Assembly (NCBI GenBank): GCA_037444845.1
Contig: JBBILQ010000029.1
Coordinates: forward strand, 1 to 29,686
Length of the DNA stretch: 29,686 nucleotides
Direction: 5' to 3'
Source of the DNA: JARYMI01 sp037444845
GTDB lineage: Bacteria; Acidobacteriota; Aminicenantia; Aminicenantales; UBA8522
Numbering within the stretch: position 1 is the stretch's first letter; every line of letters starts with the position of its first letter. The notes beneath the pieces are model-generated. The model saw only the letters and a program-made list of their open reading frames with translations, made no database searches and was not told the origin of the DNA. This document shows positions 15,022-22,697 of this stretch, in pieces. The position numbers were made by a program, and so were the translations under genes.

Positions 15022-17199
15022 TCAGAATCTGAATTTATCTCTCGGCCCGCGTCTCCTCTCGCCACGATGATAGACCTTCCTTCTTGGGTATTGCCGCGGC
15101 TGCTCCTCGGGCGGGGAGGCGCCCCGATCTTCAAGAGCTTTCCTGCTCACGCGGACCTTGTGGTCTTCATCGATGCTAATGACTTTGACGTCGATCGCCT
15201 GGCCGAGCTTGAGCACATCCCGGACGCTTTTCACGCGGTAATGGGCAATTTCGGACACATGGAGAAGGCCGACGATGTTGGGCAGAATTTCGACAAAAGC
15301 TCCGTACTCCTCGACCCGGACGACTTTGCCCTGGTAGACCTTGCCGATTTCGGCTTCGGCCGTGATCTCGCTGATCATTTCTTTTGCTTTTTCTGCGGCG
15401 ATCATATCAGAAGAGGCGATGGTGATTTTGCCGGTCTCTTCGATATCGATCTTGGCCTTGGTTTGGGCGATGATTTTCTTAATGACCTTGCCCGCCGGTC
15501 CGATGACTTCGCTGACTTTCTCCGGGTTGATGAACAGGGTGATGATGCGCGGCGCGTAGGGAGAGATTTCAGGCCGAGGAGCGGGCAGGACTTCCTTCAT
15601 CTTGGCCAGGACCTCAAGCCTTGCTTTCCTGGCCTTGAAAATCCCTTCCCTGAATATCTCCGTTGCGATGGCCGGAATCTTGAGGTCGAGCTGGATGGCC
15701 GTGATGCCTTTTTCGGTTCCCGTGACTTTCAGGTCCATATCTCCGAGGTGGTCCTCAAGACCGGCGATGTCCGTGAGCAGAGCGTATCTTGGCCCATCGG
15801 TGATCAGCCCGATAGCGATTCCGGCAACTGTCATGGAGAGGGGAACGCCCGCGTCCATCAACGACAGGACACCCCCGCAGACAGTGGCCATGGATGAGGA
15901 TCCGTTTGATTCCAGAATATCCGAGACAATGCGGATGGTGTAAGGGAAAACATCCTCCGGCGGAATGGCGGGGAGGATGGATTTTTCGGCCAGAGCGCCA
16001 TGACCGATTTCTCGTCTTCCCGGGGCCCTCAAGAAAGAAACTTCGCCCACAGAAAAAGGCGGAAAATTATAGTGCAGCATGAAGCGCTTTTCGGCTTCCT
16101 CTCCCAGCCCGTCAAGCCTCTGGACATCCTCGAAGGTCCCGAGAGTGACGGTCGCCAGACACTGGGTTTCACCCCGGGTGAAAAGAGCTGAGCCATGGGT
16201 CCGGGGCAGGATACCCGCTTCGATGGAGATGGGTCGAATATCGTCAAAACCCCGTCCGTCAGCTCGTTTTCCCTGGTTAAGGACAAGATCACGAACAAGC
16301 TTCTTCTCCAACTGGAAAAAGATTTCTCTTGTCTCAGCCGCTTCTTCCTCGTTCTCGGGAGGGATTTCGTCGAGCAGTGTTTTGAGGATTCCTGCGGCTT
16401 CGTTTTCGCTTTCTTTTTTGGTCTTGATCTGGATGGCATGGACGAGGTCGGGTCCGATTCGCTTTTCGATTTGGTCGAATTTCTCCTGGCTCAAGGTTTT
16501 GACCTCGAACTCCCGCTTCTTGATATTGAGTCGCGAGAAGAGCTCTTTTTGAGCTTCGACGATCCGCCGTATTGGCTCCTCAGCCAGGGCAACCGCCTCA
16601 ACGATTTTTTCCTCCTCCACTTCCATCGCTCCGGCTTCAATCATCACAATGCCCTTTTCTGTGCCAGCGACGACCATGTCCAGGCGGCTCTTTTCGAGCT
16701 GAGGCCCGGTCGGGTTGAGGATGAATTCACCGTCGACAAACCCGACCTTAACGGCGGCGACAGGCGTAAAAAACGGAATATCAGAGAAGTAAAGGGCGGC
16801 CGAGGCGCCGATGATGCCCAGGGTGTCGGGCTCATTTTCCAGGTCGGCTGAAAGGAGAAGGGCCACGATCTGAGTGTCGGAGTAATACCCTTCTGGAAAG
16901 AGCGGCCGGATGGGGCGATCGATCAGCCGGCTGACGAGGATTTCACGTTCCGATGGCCTGCCCTGGCGCTTGAAGAAGCCGCCCGGGATTTTTCCGGCTG
17001 CGTAGGTGTTTTCCCGGTAATCGACGATGAGCGGCAGGAATGGCCTTTCTTCCTTGACATCTTTTTTCGACGTGGCGGCACAGAACATGATCGTTTCCCC
17101 GTACCTGACGACAGCTGAGCCGTCGGCCTGACGGCCGATTTTGCCAATATCAATGGTAAGAGCCCGGTTGTTGATTTCAAGAGTGATCGTTTGAGACAT
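15022..17199 (-). CDS. pnp: Polyribonucleotide nucleotidyltransferase (PNPase)
   Basis: A 725-residue phosphorolytic 3'-5' exoribonuclease. Domain order is RNase PH 1 (about 10-230), alpha-helical linker, RNase PH 2 (about 315-545, with the catalytic-region GDMDLKVTGTEKGITA), KH (about 550-610, VIGPAGKVIKKII) and S1 (about 615-690, GKVVRVEEYGAFVEILPNIVGLLHVSEI). It ends in a short Arg-rich tail. It trims and degrades mRNA and works as a trimer, often with RNase E. Length and domains are complete. It lies 21 bases after rpsO, the classical rpsO-pnp arrangement, so both are expected from the promoter at 17515-17543. Confidence 0.97.
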   Translation of the reverse strand: MSQTITLEINNRALTIDIGKIGRQADGSAVVRYGETIMFCAATSKKDVKEERPFLPLIVDYRENTYAAGKIPGGFFKRQGRPSEREILVSRLIDRPIRPLFPEGYYSDTQIVALLLSADLENEPDTLGIIGASAALYFSDIPFFTPVAAVKVGFVDGEFILNPTGPQLEKSRLDMVVAGTEKGIVMIEAGAMEVEEEKIVEAVALAEEPIRRIVEAQKELFSRLNIKKREFEVKTLSQEKFDQIEKRIGPDLVHAIQIKTKKESENEAAGILKTLLDEIPPENEEEAAETREIFFQLEKKLVRDLVLNQGKRADGRGFDDIRPISIEAGILPRTHGSALFTRGETQCLATVTLGTFEDVQRLDGLGEEAEKRFMLHYNFPPFSVGEVSFLRAPGRREIGHGALAEKSILPAIPPEDVFPYTIRIVSDILESNGSSSMATVCGGVLSLMDAGVPLSMTVAGIAIGLITDGPRYALLTDIAGLEDHLGDMDLKVTGTEKGITAIQLDLKIPAIATEIFREGIFKARKARLEVLAKMKEVLPAPRPEISPYAPRIITLFINPEKVSEVIGPAGKVIKKIIAQTKAKIDIEETGKITIASSDMIAAEKAKEMISEITAEAEIGKVYQGKVVRVEEYGAFVEILPNIVGLLHVSEIAHYRVKSVRDVLKLGQAIDVKVISIDEDHKVRVSRKALEDRGASPPEEQPRQYPRRKVYHRGERRRGPRDKFRF

Positions 17200-17220
17200 T
17201 GCCTTTCCTAAGAAAATGAT

Positions 17221-17487
17221 CTATTTTCGCAGGTTGAGCTTCTGGATCAGCTTCTCGTACCGAGAGGCGTCTTCTTTCTTGAGAAACGCCAGAAGCCTTT
17301 TGCGCCTTCCCACTAACTTCATCAACCCCACCCGAGAGGTGAAATCTTTTTTGTGGGCAATGAGATGGTTGGTAAGGGAGTTAATCCTTTCGCTGAGCAG
17401 CGCAATCTGAACTTCGGGAGAGCCCGTATCCTCAAGCTTGTTCTTGTTGTCGGCTATCGCCTTCTCTTTTTGTTGTTTGCCTAACAC
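17221..17487 (-). CDS. rpsO: 30S ribosomal protein S15
   Basis: An 88-residue S15, a primary 16S rRNA-binding protein of the small-subunit platform. Family features are DTGSPEVQIALLSERINSLT, NHLIAHKKDFTSRVGLMKLVGRRKRLL and the C-terminal YEKLIQKLNLRK. The start is GTG (17485-17487) with a good AAGGAG site (17496-17501) and 8-base spacing. Length is exactly typical. In enterobacteria S15 represses its own translation; the leader here is only about 20 bases, so the same pseudoknot mechanism is not obvious. Confidence 0.97.
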   Translation of the reverse strand: MLGKQQKEKAIADNKNKLEDTGSPEVQIALLSERINSLTNHLIAHKKDFTSRVGLMKLVGRRKRLLAFLKKEDASRYEKLIQKLNLRK

Positions 17488-17514
17488 TGCGTTTTCTCCT
17501 TCAAGTTAGCCTTA

Positions 17515-17543
17515 AGTCTATCAAAATTCTCCGGCGTTGTAAA
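17515..17543 (-). promoter_or_regulatory. Sigma-70-type promoter of rpsO-pnp
   Basis: On the minus strand TTTACA (17538-17543) and TAGACT (17515-17520) are spaced by exactly 17 bases, with transcription start near 17508 and the GTG at 17487. Confidence 0.72.
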
Positions 17544-17591
17544 CCTGCCAGTTTTAAAGGGAATAGGTGAAAAAAAGAGGCAAAGATTGGC

Positions 17592-17771
17592 CTATCGGGA
17601 TTTGAGGTTTTCCTTGCGGCGAAGAAGCTCCAGGGCATAGCGGGAAGAATAGCCTCCCATCGAGCCCTTGATTCCTGCCAGCTTCTTTTCGACCTCGGCC
17701 AGAGTCAGTTGGTTGATTTTCTTGTTGCGCTTGGCTTTCTCCTCTGCCTGCTCAGTTTTTTCTTCAGCCAT
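17592..17771 (-). CDS. Small basic/acidic orphan protein, 59 residues
   Basis: A short gene reading ATG at 17771 to TAG at 17592-17594. The 59-residue product is highly charged: an N-terminal half rich in Glu/Lys (MAEEKTEQAEEKAKRNKK), then LTLAEVEKKLAGIKGSMGG and a terminal helix SSRYALELLRRKENLKSR. Signs that it is real are a GAGAGG ribosome site 8 bases before the ATG, a good promoter (17824-17852) at proper distance, helical periodicity, and a 4-bp hairpin with a T-run just past the stop. No signal peptide or membrane segment is present. I do not recognise a family. It lies upstream of rpsO, which has its own promoter, so a link to ribosomes or RNA is guilt by association only. Confidence 0.7.
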   Translation of the reverse strand: MAEEKTEQAEEKAKRNKKINQLTLAEVEKKLAGIKGSMGGYSSRYALELLRRKENLKSR

Positions 17772-17823
17772 ATGCGAATCCTCTCTATATAGGGATAGAT
17801 TTTTTTGCTCTCTGTCCTACAAC

Positions 17824-17852
17824 AGTATAGCAAAATCCCTGCATTTGGGCAA
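17824..17852 (-). promoter_or_regulatory. Sigma-70-type promoter of the 59-residue protein gene
   Basis: On the minus strand TTGCCC (17847-17852) and TATACT (17824-17829) are spaced by 17 bases. Predicted start is near 17817, giving a leader of about 46 bases. Confidence 0.68.
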
Positions 17853-17876
17853 TGCCGCAGCGATTCCGAAGGAGAC

Positions 17877-17905
17877 TTGAAGACAGCGGATGAATTTAGT
17901 ATAGT
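17877..17905 (+). promoter_or_regulatory. Sigma-70-type promoter of waaA
   Basis: TTGAAG (17877-17882) and TATAGT (17900-17905) are spaced by 17 bases. The GTG start of waaA (17915) is 9 bases beyond the -10 box, the same distance as in the NfeD-type gene, so the transcript should be nearly leaderless. Confidence 0.68.
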
Positions 17906-17914
17906 CAAAACCCT

Positions 17915-19198
17915 GTGTATATTCTCTACAGCTTTCTTCTTTTCCTGGGCCTTTTAGTCTATGCTCCTTCCTATTTTTTTAAGACGAGAAAAAAGGATCG
18001 GGGGGGATTCAACTTCCTCGACCGGCTGGGCCTGAGGCTTTCCCGCAGGACTTCGGTCAGGCCTTGCCTCTGGTTTCATGCCGTCTCTGTCGGGGAAGTC
18101 CTGAGCCTGAGGCATCTCTTGAGAGAAATCAAGAAAGAGCATCCTGACTGGGAAATCTACTGTTCAACGCTGACCAGCACTGGCCATGGAGTTGCCCGGG
18201 CTAAGCTGGCTGAGGCGACTTCTGTCTTTTTTGTTCCTCTCGATTTTGCCTGGACGGTGAAGAGGTTTTTCCGAGCTCTCCACCCCGACCTGTTTGTCCT
18301 TGTCGAGTCAGAGTTCTGGCCTAACCTGCTCCGCATTGCGGGGAAAAGCGCTTCCGCTGTCCTCGTGATCAACGGTCGCATCTCTGACCGTTCCTTCAGG
18401 AAATATCGGCTTTTCAAGCCGCTGATGAGGCGGATCCTCCATCCTATCGACCGTTATTTAGTCCAGACAGAAAGAGACAGAGGAAGGCTGCTGGCTCTGG
18501 GTGTGCGGCCGGAGAAAACGGACGTGGTGGGGAACCTCAAGACCGATGTGAACCTGCCCGAGATCGAGCCCGAAGACCTGGCCAGGCTCAAGAGAGAGAT
18601 TGGCCTTTCTCCGGATAAGAAAGTCATTGTGGCCGGAAGCACTCATAGGGGAGAAGAGGCTGTGCTGCTCAGCGCCTACTGCGCGTCGAGGGAAAAAAGG
18701 GAAAACATCAGCATGATCATCGGACCCCGCCATCCCCAGCGGGCCGATGAGGTGGAGAAACTGGCAGCGGGCTTCGGGCTTAGGGTATCGAGAAGGACCG
18801 AGGCCGGTCCAGGGAGAAGCTGGGATGTTTTGATTTTGGATACGCTGGGAGAGTTGGCCGTTTTCTATGCCTTATCCGACATCGCCTTTGTTGGAGGAAG
18901 TCTCGTCCCCAAGGGAGGACAAAACCTGCTCGAGCCGGCATTCTACGGGAAACCGGTTGTTTTCGGGCCGTCCATGCATAATTTTGCCTTTCTGGCCGAA
19001 GAGTTCGTCCGCCGGGGTGCTGCCCGCCAGGTTTCCGGCCTTGAGGACCTAACCGATGTTATTCTCATTGAAGAAGAGGCCGAGCTTCAGAAGATGGGGA
19101 GAAAGGGCCGCGAGCTTCTCTCCGCGCTCCAGGGCGCCACGCTGAAGACGCTTCGGGTTATCGAAAGCCTGATGGCCGCCTCTTCAAGCGTTTCTTGA
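17915..19198 (+). CDS. waaA: 3-deoxy-D-manno-octulosonic acid (Kdo) transferase
   Basis: A 427-residue GT30 enzyme that adds Kdo from CMP-Kdo to lipid A precursor at the inner membrane. It has an N-terminal membrane anchor (residues 1-20), then an N-terminal GT-B domain with FHAVSVGEVLS, where Glu61 is the expected catalytic base, and CSTLTSTGHGVARAKL. The C-terminal domain has VAGSTHRGEE, IIGPRHPQRADEVEKL, DTLGELAVFYALSDIAFVGGSLVPKGGQNLLEPAFYGKPVVFGP. The start is GTG 17915, which gives the family's MYxLY beginning, and no Shine-Dalgarno is present. Whether it adds one or more Kdo residues cannot be told. It opens a long plus-strand gene series. Confidence 0.94.
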   Translation: MYILYSFLLFLGLLVYAPSYFFKTRKKDRGGFNFLDRLGLRLSRRTSVRPCLWFHAVSVGEVLSLRHLLREIKKEHPDWEIYCSTLTSTGHGVARAKLAEATSVFFVPLDFAWTVKRFFRALHPDLFVLVESEFWPNLLRIAGKSASAVLVINGRISDRSFRKYRLFKPLMRRILHPIDRYLVQTERDRGRLLALGVRPEKTDVVGNLKTDVNLPEIEPEDLARLKREIGLSPDKKVIVAGSTHRGEEAVLLSAYCASREKRENISMIIGPRHPQRADEVEKLAAGFGLRVSRRTEAGPGRSWDVLILDTLGELAVFYALSDIAFVGGSLVPKGGQNLLEPAFYGKPVVFGPSMHNFAFLAEEFVRRGAARQVSGLEDLTDVILIEEEAELQKMGRKGRELLSALQGATLKTLRVIESLMAASSSVS

Positions 19199-19211
19199 GG
19201 CTTATCAAGAA
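19192..19211 (+). promoter_or_regulatory. Hairpin spanning waaA stop and next start codon
   Basis: TTCTTGA (19192-19198, including the waaA TGA) pairs perfectly with TCAAGAA (19205-19211, including the A of the next ATG) across a 6-base loop GGCTTA. It could sequester the start and couple translation of the PAP2 gene to waaA. No T-run follows, so it is not a terminator. Confidence 0.4.
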
Positions 19212-20056
19212 TGGCAAGGATGCGAAAAAAAAAGACCAGGGCGTTGAGCTTTTTTCTGCTCGCAAGCGTTTCTTTCGTCTTCCTCGGGCAACCGGTCCGC
19301 AGCGAAGAGCCAAGGTCAGCCGAACATAAATTCAACAAGGATTTCTTGGTCAGGTTTGGAAAAGATTTAGGAAGCGTGCTGACCTCCCCGAAGGAATGGG
19401 GGGATTCGGACCTCCTGAAGCTTGCGGCGATCTCCGGCGTCAGCCTGCTTGTGTTCGCAGGCGATCAAATGATCCATGACTGGGTTGAGGAAAACACGTC
19501 TCTTCCGGCCGAGGAGACGGCAAATTTTGTCTCGAACCTGGGCGACGGCGGATGGCTCCTCGGAGGGATCGCTGCGATTTATGCAGCGGGAGAATTGGGA
19601 GGAGGGGACCGCCTCCGCCAAACGGCGCTCTTGAGCCTCGAAAGCCTGACGGCCACGGCTTTTTTCGTCTGGAGTGTTAAATTTATCGTGGGCAGGTCGC
19701 GGCCTTCGACAGGAGAGTCAAGCCGGAGTTTTCATCCTTTTTCTTTCTCTTCGAGCCGCTGGTCGTTCCCCTCAGGCCACGCCGCCTCTGCTTTTGCTGT
19801 GGCAACGGCCATAGCCGATCAATCTGAAGAAACGGCTGTTGATGCCCTGGCTTACAGCTTGGCGGCTCTGGCCGGCGTCGCCAGGGTTTTTGAGAAGAAG
19901 CACTGGCCTGCCGATGTTTTTGTCGGGTCTGCCCTTGGATATTTTGTGGCCAAGAAAATCTGCAGCCTGAACCGCCGCCGGGGCCGTCCGGCGGTCGGTC
20001 TTTCTTTTCAAGCTTCGGCCCGGCAACGGGCCTTGACCTTGACGGTCGCGTTCTAA
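19211..20056 (+). CDS. PAP2-family membrane phosphatase
   Basis: A 281-residue protein with an N-terminal signal sequence or membrane helix (about 10-31), several further membrane segments and the complete PAP2 signature: K-x6-RP (KFIVGRSRP), PSGH (SFPSGHAASAFAVATAIA) and R-x5-H-x3-D (RVFEKKHWPAD). The usual SR of the third motif is AR here. Such enzymes dephosphorylate undecaprenyl pyrophosphate, phosphatidate, or lipid A on the periplasmic side; lying after waaA and before peptidoglycan-type genes, an isoprenoid-carrier or lipid A role is plausible but not proven. An Arg/Pro-rich tail follows the last helix. ATG 19211 is 12 bases after the waaA stop; a second Met at 19220 is possible. Confidence 0.88.
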   Translation: MARMRKKKTRALSFFLLASVSFVFLGQPVRSEEPRSAEHKFNKDFLVRFGKDLGSVLTSPKEWGDSDLLKLAAISGVSLLVFAGDQMIHDWVEENTSLPAEETANFVSNLGDGGWLLGGIAAIYAAGELGGGDRLRQTALLSLESLTATAFFVWSVKFIVGRSRPSTGESSRSFHPFSFSSSRWSFPSGHAASAFAVATAIADQSEETAVDALAYSLAALAGVARVFEKKHWPADVFVGSALGYFVAKKICSLNRRRGRPAVGLSFQASARQRALTLTVAF

Positions 20057-20097
20057 ACAACGTCGGCGCAGAGCGACTAATGGAAAGGCGGTAACGC

Positions 20098-21792
20098 ATG
20101 AAGACAAGAATGGACCGACGGGCATTCCTGAAGAAAACCGCTCAGGCGGCTCTGATCGGCCTGGGTGGAGCCGGACCGTTTCTTCAAGGCTGCGTGTCCA
20201 AGAAAGATTTTGACCTTCTCGTCAAAGATGGACTCGTTTACGACGGGCTCGGCGGCAAACCTGTTTCGGCCGATATCGCTATTGCCCATGATTCGATCGT
20301 TTCGATCGGAAATATAAAGAATAACCGGGCCAAACGGGTCGTTGAAGCAAGAAACCTGGCCGTCTGCCCCGGGTTTATCGATGTCCACGACCACACCGAT
20401 GTCAGCCTGCTCGTTAACCCTAAGGCGGAGAGCGTTATCCGTCAGGGAATCACGACACTCGTCAGCGGCAACTGCGGCTCCTCGCCCTTTCCTATCGCTC
20501 CGGCCATTTTGGAAGAGGAAAAAGAGAGCATGAAGAAAATATACGGCCTTGAGCTGACCTGGACGGACATGAAGGGTTTTTTGGCTCGCCTCGAGGAGAG
20601 CGGAATGGCCCTGAACTATGCCACCCTGGTCGGACACGGCTCCATCCGCGGAGCGGTTGTGGGCTTTGGCGATCGCCCGGCCACGCCAGAAGAGCTCGAG
20701 CTGATGAAAAACGCTGTGGAGGAGCACATCCGCAGCGGCGCGTTCGGGATTTCCACCGGGCTCGAGTATGTACCGGGAAGCTTCGCCCAGCCGGATGAGA
20801 TCGTGGAGTTGTGCCGGGTGGCCAGCCAGCTCGGCTGCGTGTATGCCACCCACATGAGGGATGAGGGCGATCGGCTGCTCGAATCGCTGGATGAATCTGT
20901 GGCCGCGGCTCGTCAGTCTGGGGTCAAGCTTCAGGTTTCCCACTTCAAGGTGGCCTACCGCCGCAACTGGTCAAAGATTGATGAGGCCCTGGAGCGAATC
21001 GAACTGGCCCGTCGGGACGGAATCGATATTTTCTGTGATAGATATCCCTATATTGCCGGTTCCACGGGACTGGGTTTATACTTTCCTATGTGGGCCAAGG
21101 AAGGCACGACCGACGATTTCCTGAAACGGCTCAAAGACCCGGCTTTGGATTCGAAAATCCGCTTCCATGTGGATGAGCAAGAAAAAAAATTAGGCTCATG
21201 GGACAACGTTCTCCTCTCTTCGATCATCTCCGAAAAAAATCGCCATTTCCAGGGGAAATCAGTTTTGGAGGCAGCTAAAGAGTGCGGCAAAGAGGCTTAC
21301 GATTTCATGCGTGACCTGCTCATCGAGGAAAGAGCCCAGGTGGGCATGATCACGTTCATGATGAAGGAAGAGAATTTAAAGAGGATTCTGGCCCATCCTT
21401 TGGTGGGAGTCGGCTGCGACGGCTCGGCCGTCGCTCCGTACGGACCTCTCAGCCTGGGCAAGCCTCATCCGCGCAACTACGGGACATTCCCCAGAGTGCT
21501 CGGAAAATATGTCCGCGAGGAGAACGTCTGCTCGCCCGAGGAAATGATCAAGAAAATGACCTCCATTCCAGCCGCTCGCTTCGGGTTTGAGCGAAGGGGA
21601 GTTATCAAGCCAGGATATTACGCCGACCTCGTCATCTTTGACCCTGAACGCATTGCCGACAGGGCAACCTGGACAAACCCTCATCAGTATCCTGTTGGGG
21701 TTGAGCACGTGATTGTCAACGGCCAGGTCGTGATCGAGCACGGCGAACACACCTGCCTTCTCCATGGAAAAATTCTCAGGAAAAAGGTTTAG
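20098..21792 (+). CDS. N-acyl-D-amino-acid deacylase (D-aminoacylase), predicted Tat-exported lipoprotein
   Basis: A 564-residue amidohydrolase. The N-terminus carries a twin-arginine signal (DRRAFLKKTAQ) and a lipobox (FLQGC, Cys about 32), so it should be folded in the cytoplasm, exported by Tat and lipid-anchored. The TIM-barrel part has the metal motif GFIDVHDHTD (HxH), GNCGSSPFPIAP, the lysine-containing HFKVAYRR region, THMRDEGDRL, GCDGSAVAPYG and a C-terminal beta-domain with GYYADLVIFDPE and VIVNGQVV. The family hydrolyses N-acyl-D-amino acids to free D-amino acids; position next to an M23 endopeptidase suggests salvage of D-amino acids from peptidoglycan or detrital peptides. Substrate range cannot be read from sequence. 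ATG 20098 is 41 bases after the PAP2 gene. Confidence 0.92.
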   Translation: MKTRMDRRAFLKKTAQAALIGLGGAGPFLQGCVSKKDFDLLVKDGLVYDGLGGKPVSADIAIAHDSIVSIGNIKNNRAKRVVEARNLAVCPGFIDVHDHTDVSLLVNPKAESVIRQGITTLVSGNCGSSPFPIAPAILEEEKESMKKIYGLELTWTDMKGFLARLEESGMALNYATLVGHGSIRGAVVGFGDRPATPEELELMKNAVEEHIRSGAFGISTGLEYVPGSFAQPDEIVELCRVASQLGCVYATHMRDEGDRLLESLDESVAAARQSGVKLQVSHFKVAYRRNWSKIDEALERIELARRDGIDIFCDRYPYIAGSTGLGLYFPMWAKEGTTDDFLKRLKDPALDSKIRFHVDEQEKKLGSWDNVLLSSIISEKNRHFQGKSVLEAAKECGKEAYDFMRDLLIEERAQVGMITFMMKEENLKRILAHPLVGVGCDGSAVAPYGPLSLGKPHPRNYGTFPRVLGKYVREENVCSPEEMIKKMTSIPAARFGFERRGVIKPGYYADLVIFDPERIADRATWTNPHQYPVGVEHVIVNGQVVIEHGEHTCLLHGKILRKKV

Positions 21793-21796
21793 TCAG

Positions 21797-22693
21797 GTGA
21801 AAAGAAAAATCGCCTTTTTCCTGCTTCTGTTCATTGCCGGTTTTGTCTCGATTCATTCAGGCCAGACTCTTTCGCTCCTCTCCTCGCTGGGACCGGAAGT
21901 CGAGTTTGCCTCTGAATCGTTCGCCCCGGGAGGCCTTGTGGTCGTTCACCTCCGAGGCGCAGAGGCGGTTAAGAAGGCGGTCATCCGTTTTGGCGGTGAA
22001 ATGTATGAGCTTGGACCAGAGGACGAAGGGCTTGAGCCTTTTGCGCTCGTCGGGCTTGATCTTGGCTTGAGCTCAGGAACGCATGTCTTTGAAGCGGTCA
22101 TACAGGCAAAGAACGGACGGGCTGAGGTCCTAAGGCAAGAGTTTACCCTCAAGCCCCGGGAGTTCCCGGTCAGAAAACTCTGGGTTAAAGAAGAATACGT
22201 CACGCCGCCAGCCGAGGTCCAGGAAAGGATCAAATGGGAAGCTGAACTGCTCCAGACAATTTGGAGCATCGTGACGCCGCAATGGCTGGCTGAGGGCGAA
22301 TTCATCCTCCCTCATCACGGCGAGATGGCCCCGAATTTTGGCGAAAGGCGTATCTACAACAACGTGCCGCGCTCGCCCCACTCTGGCGTTGATATCTCTG
22401 CTCCGGCCGGGGATCCGGTTCGAGCTTCTAACACGGGCCGCGTCGTCCTGGCAAGAGACCTCTATTTTTCAGGGAAAACAGTGATTCTTGACCACGGCCT
22501 CGGGCTGTTCACGTATTATTGTCATTTTTCAAAAATCAAGGCCAAGCGAGGCGAGGTCGTGAAAAAGGGCGAGGTCATTGGGCTTATAGGAAGCACGGGA
22601 AGGTCGACCGGGCCTCATCTTCATTGGAGTGTCAGAATCCGAAAATCCCGGGTGGATCCCGTTGCCCTTCTCAACCTCACGCTTCGAGAATGA
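21797..22693 (+). CDS. M23-family (LytM-type) metallopeptidase, exported
   Basis: A 298-residue protein with a signal peptide (KRKIAFFLLLFIAGFVSIHSG), a beta-rich N-terminal domain (about 30-130, EVEFASESFAPGGLVVVHLRGA) and a C-terminal LytM domain (about 175-290). Zinc and catalytic residues are in HSGVDI (first His and Asp), and HLHWSV (HxH). The family cleaves peptide cross-links in peptidoglycan; several members are inactive regulators, but here all ligands are present. I set the start at GTG 21797, 4 bases after the D-aminoacylase stop, with AAAAAGG upstream. ATG 21764 overlaps the previous gene by 29 bases and puts extra residues before the signal peptide. Confidence 0.9.
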   Translation: MKRKIAFFLLLFIAGFVSIHSGQTLSLLSSLGPEVEFASESFAPGGLVVVHLRGAEAVKKAVIRFGGEMYELGPEDEGLEPFALVGLDLGLSSGTHVFEAVIQAKNGRAEVLRQEFTLKPREFPVRKLWVKEEYVTPPAEVQERIKWEAELLQTIWSIVTPQWLAEGEFILPHHGEMAPNFGERRIYNNVPRSPHSGVDISAPAGDPVRASNTGRVVLARDLYFSGKTVILDHGLGLFTYYCHFSKIKAKRGEVVKKGEVIGLIGSTGRSTGPHLHWSVRIRKSRVDPVALLNLTLRE

Positions 22694-22697
22694 CCTC

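Noticed and set aside
20077..20943. Minus-strand reading frame of 288 codons opposite the D-aminoacylase
   Set aside because: Pure shadow of a strongly conserved amidohydrolase; no promoter, ribosome site or family features.
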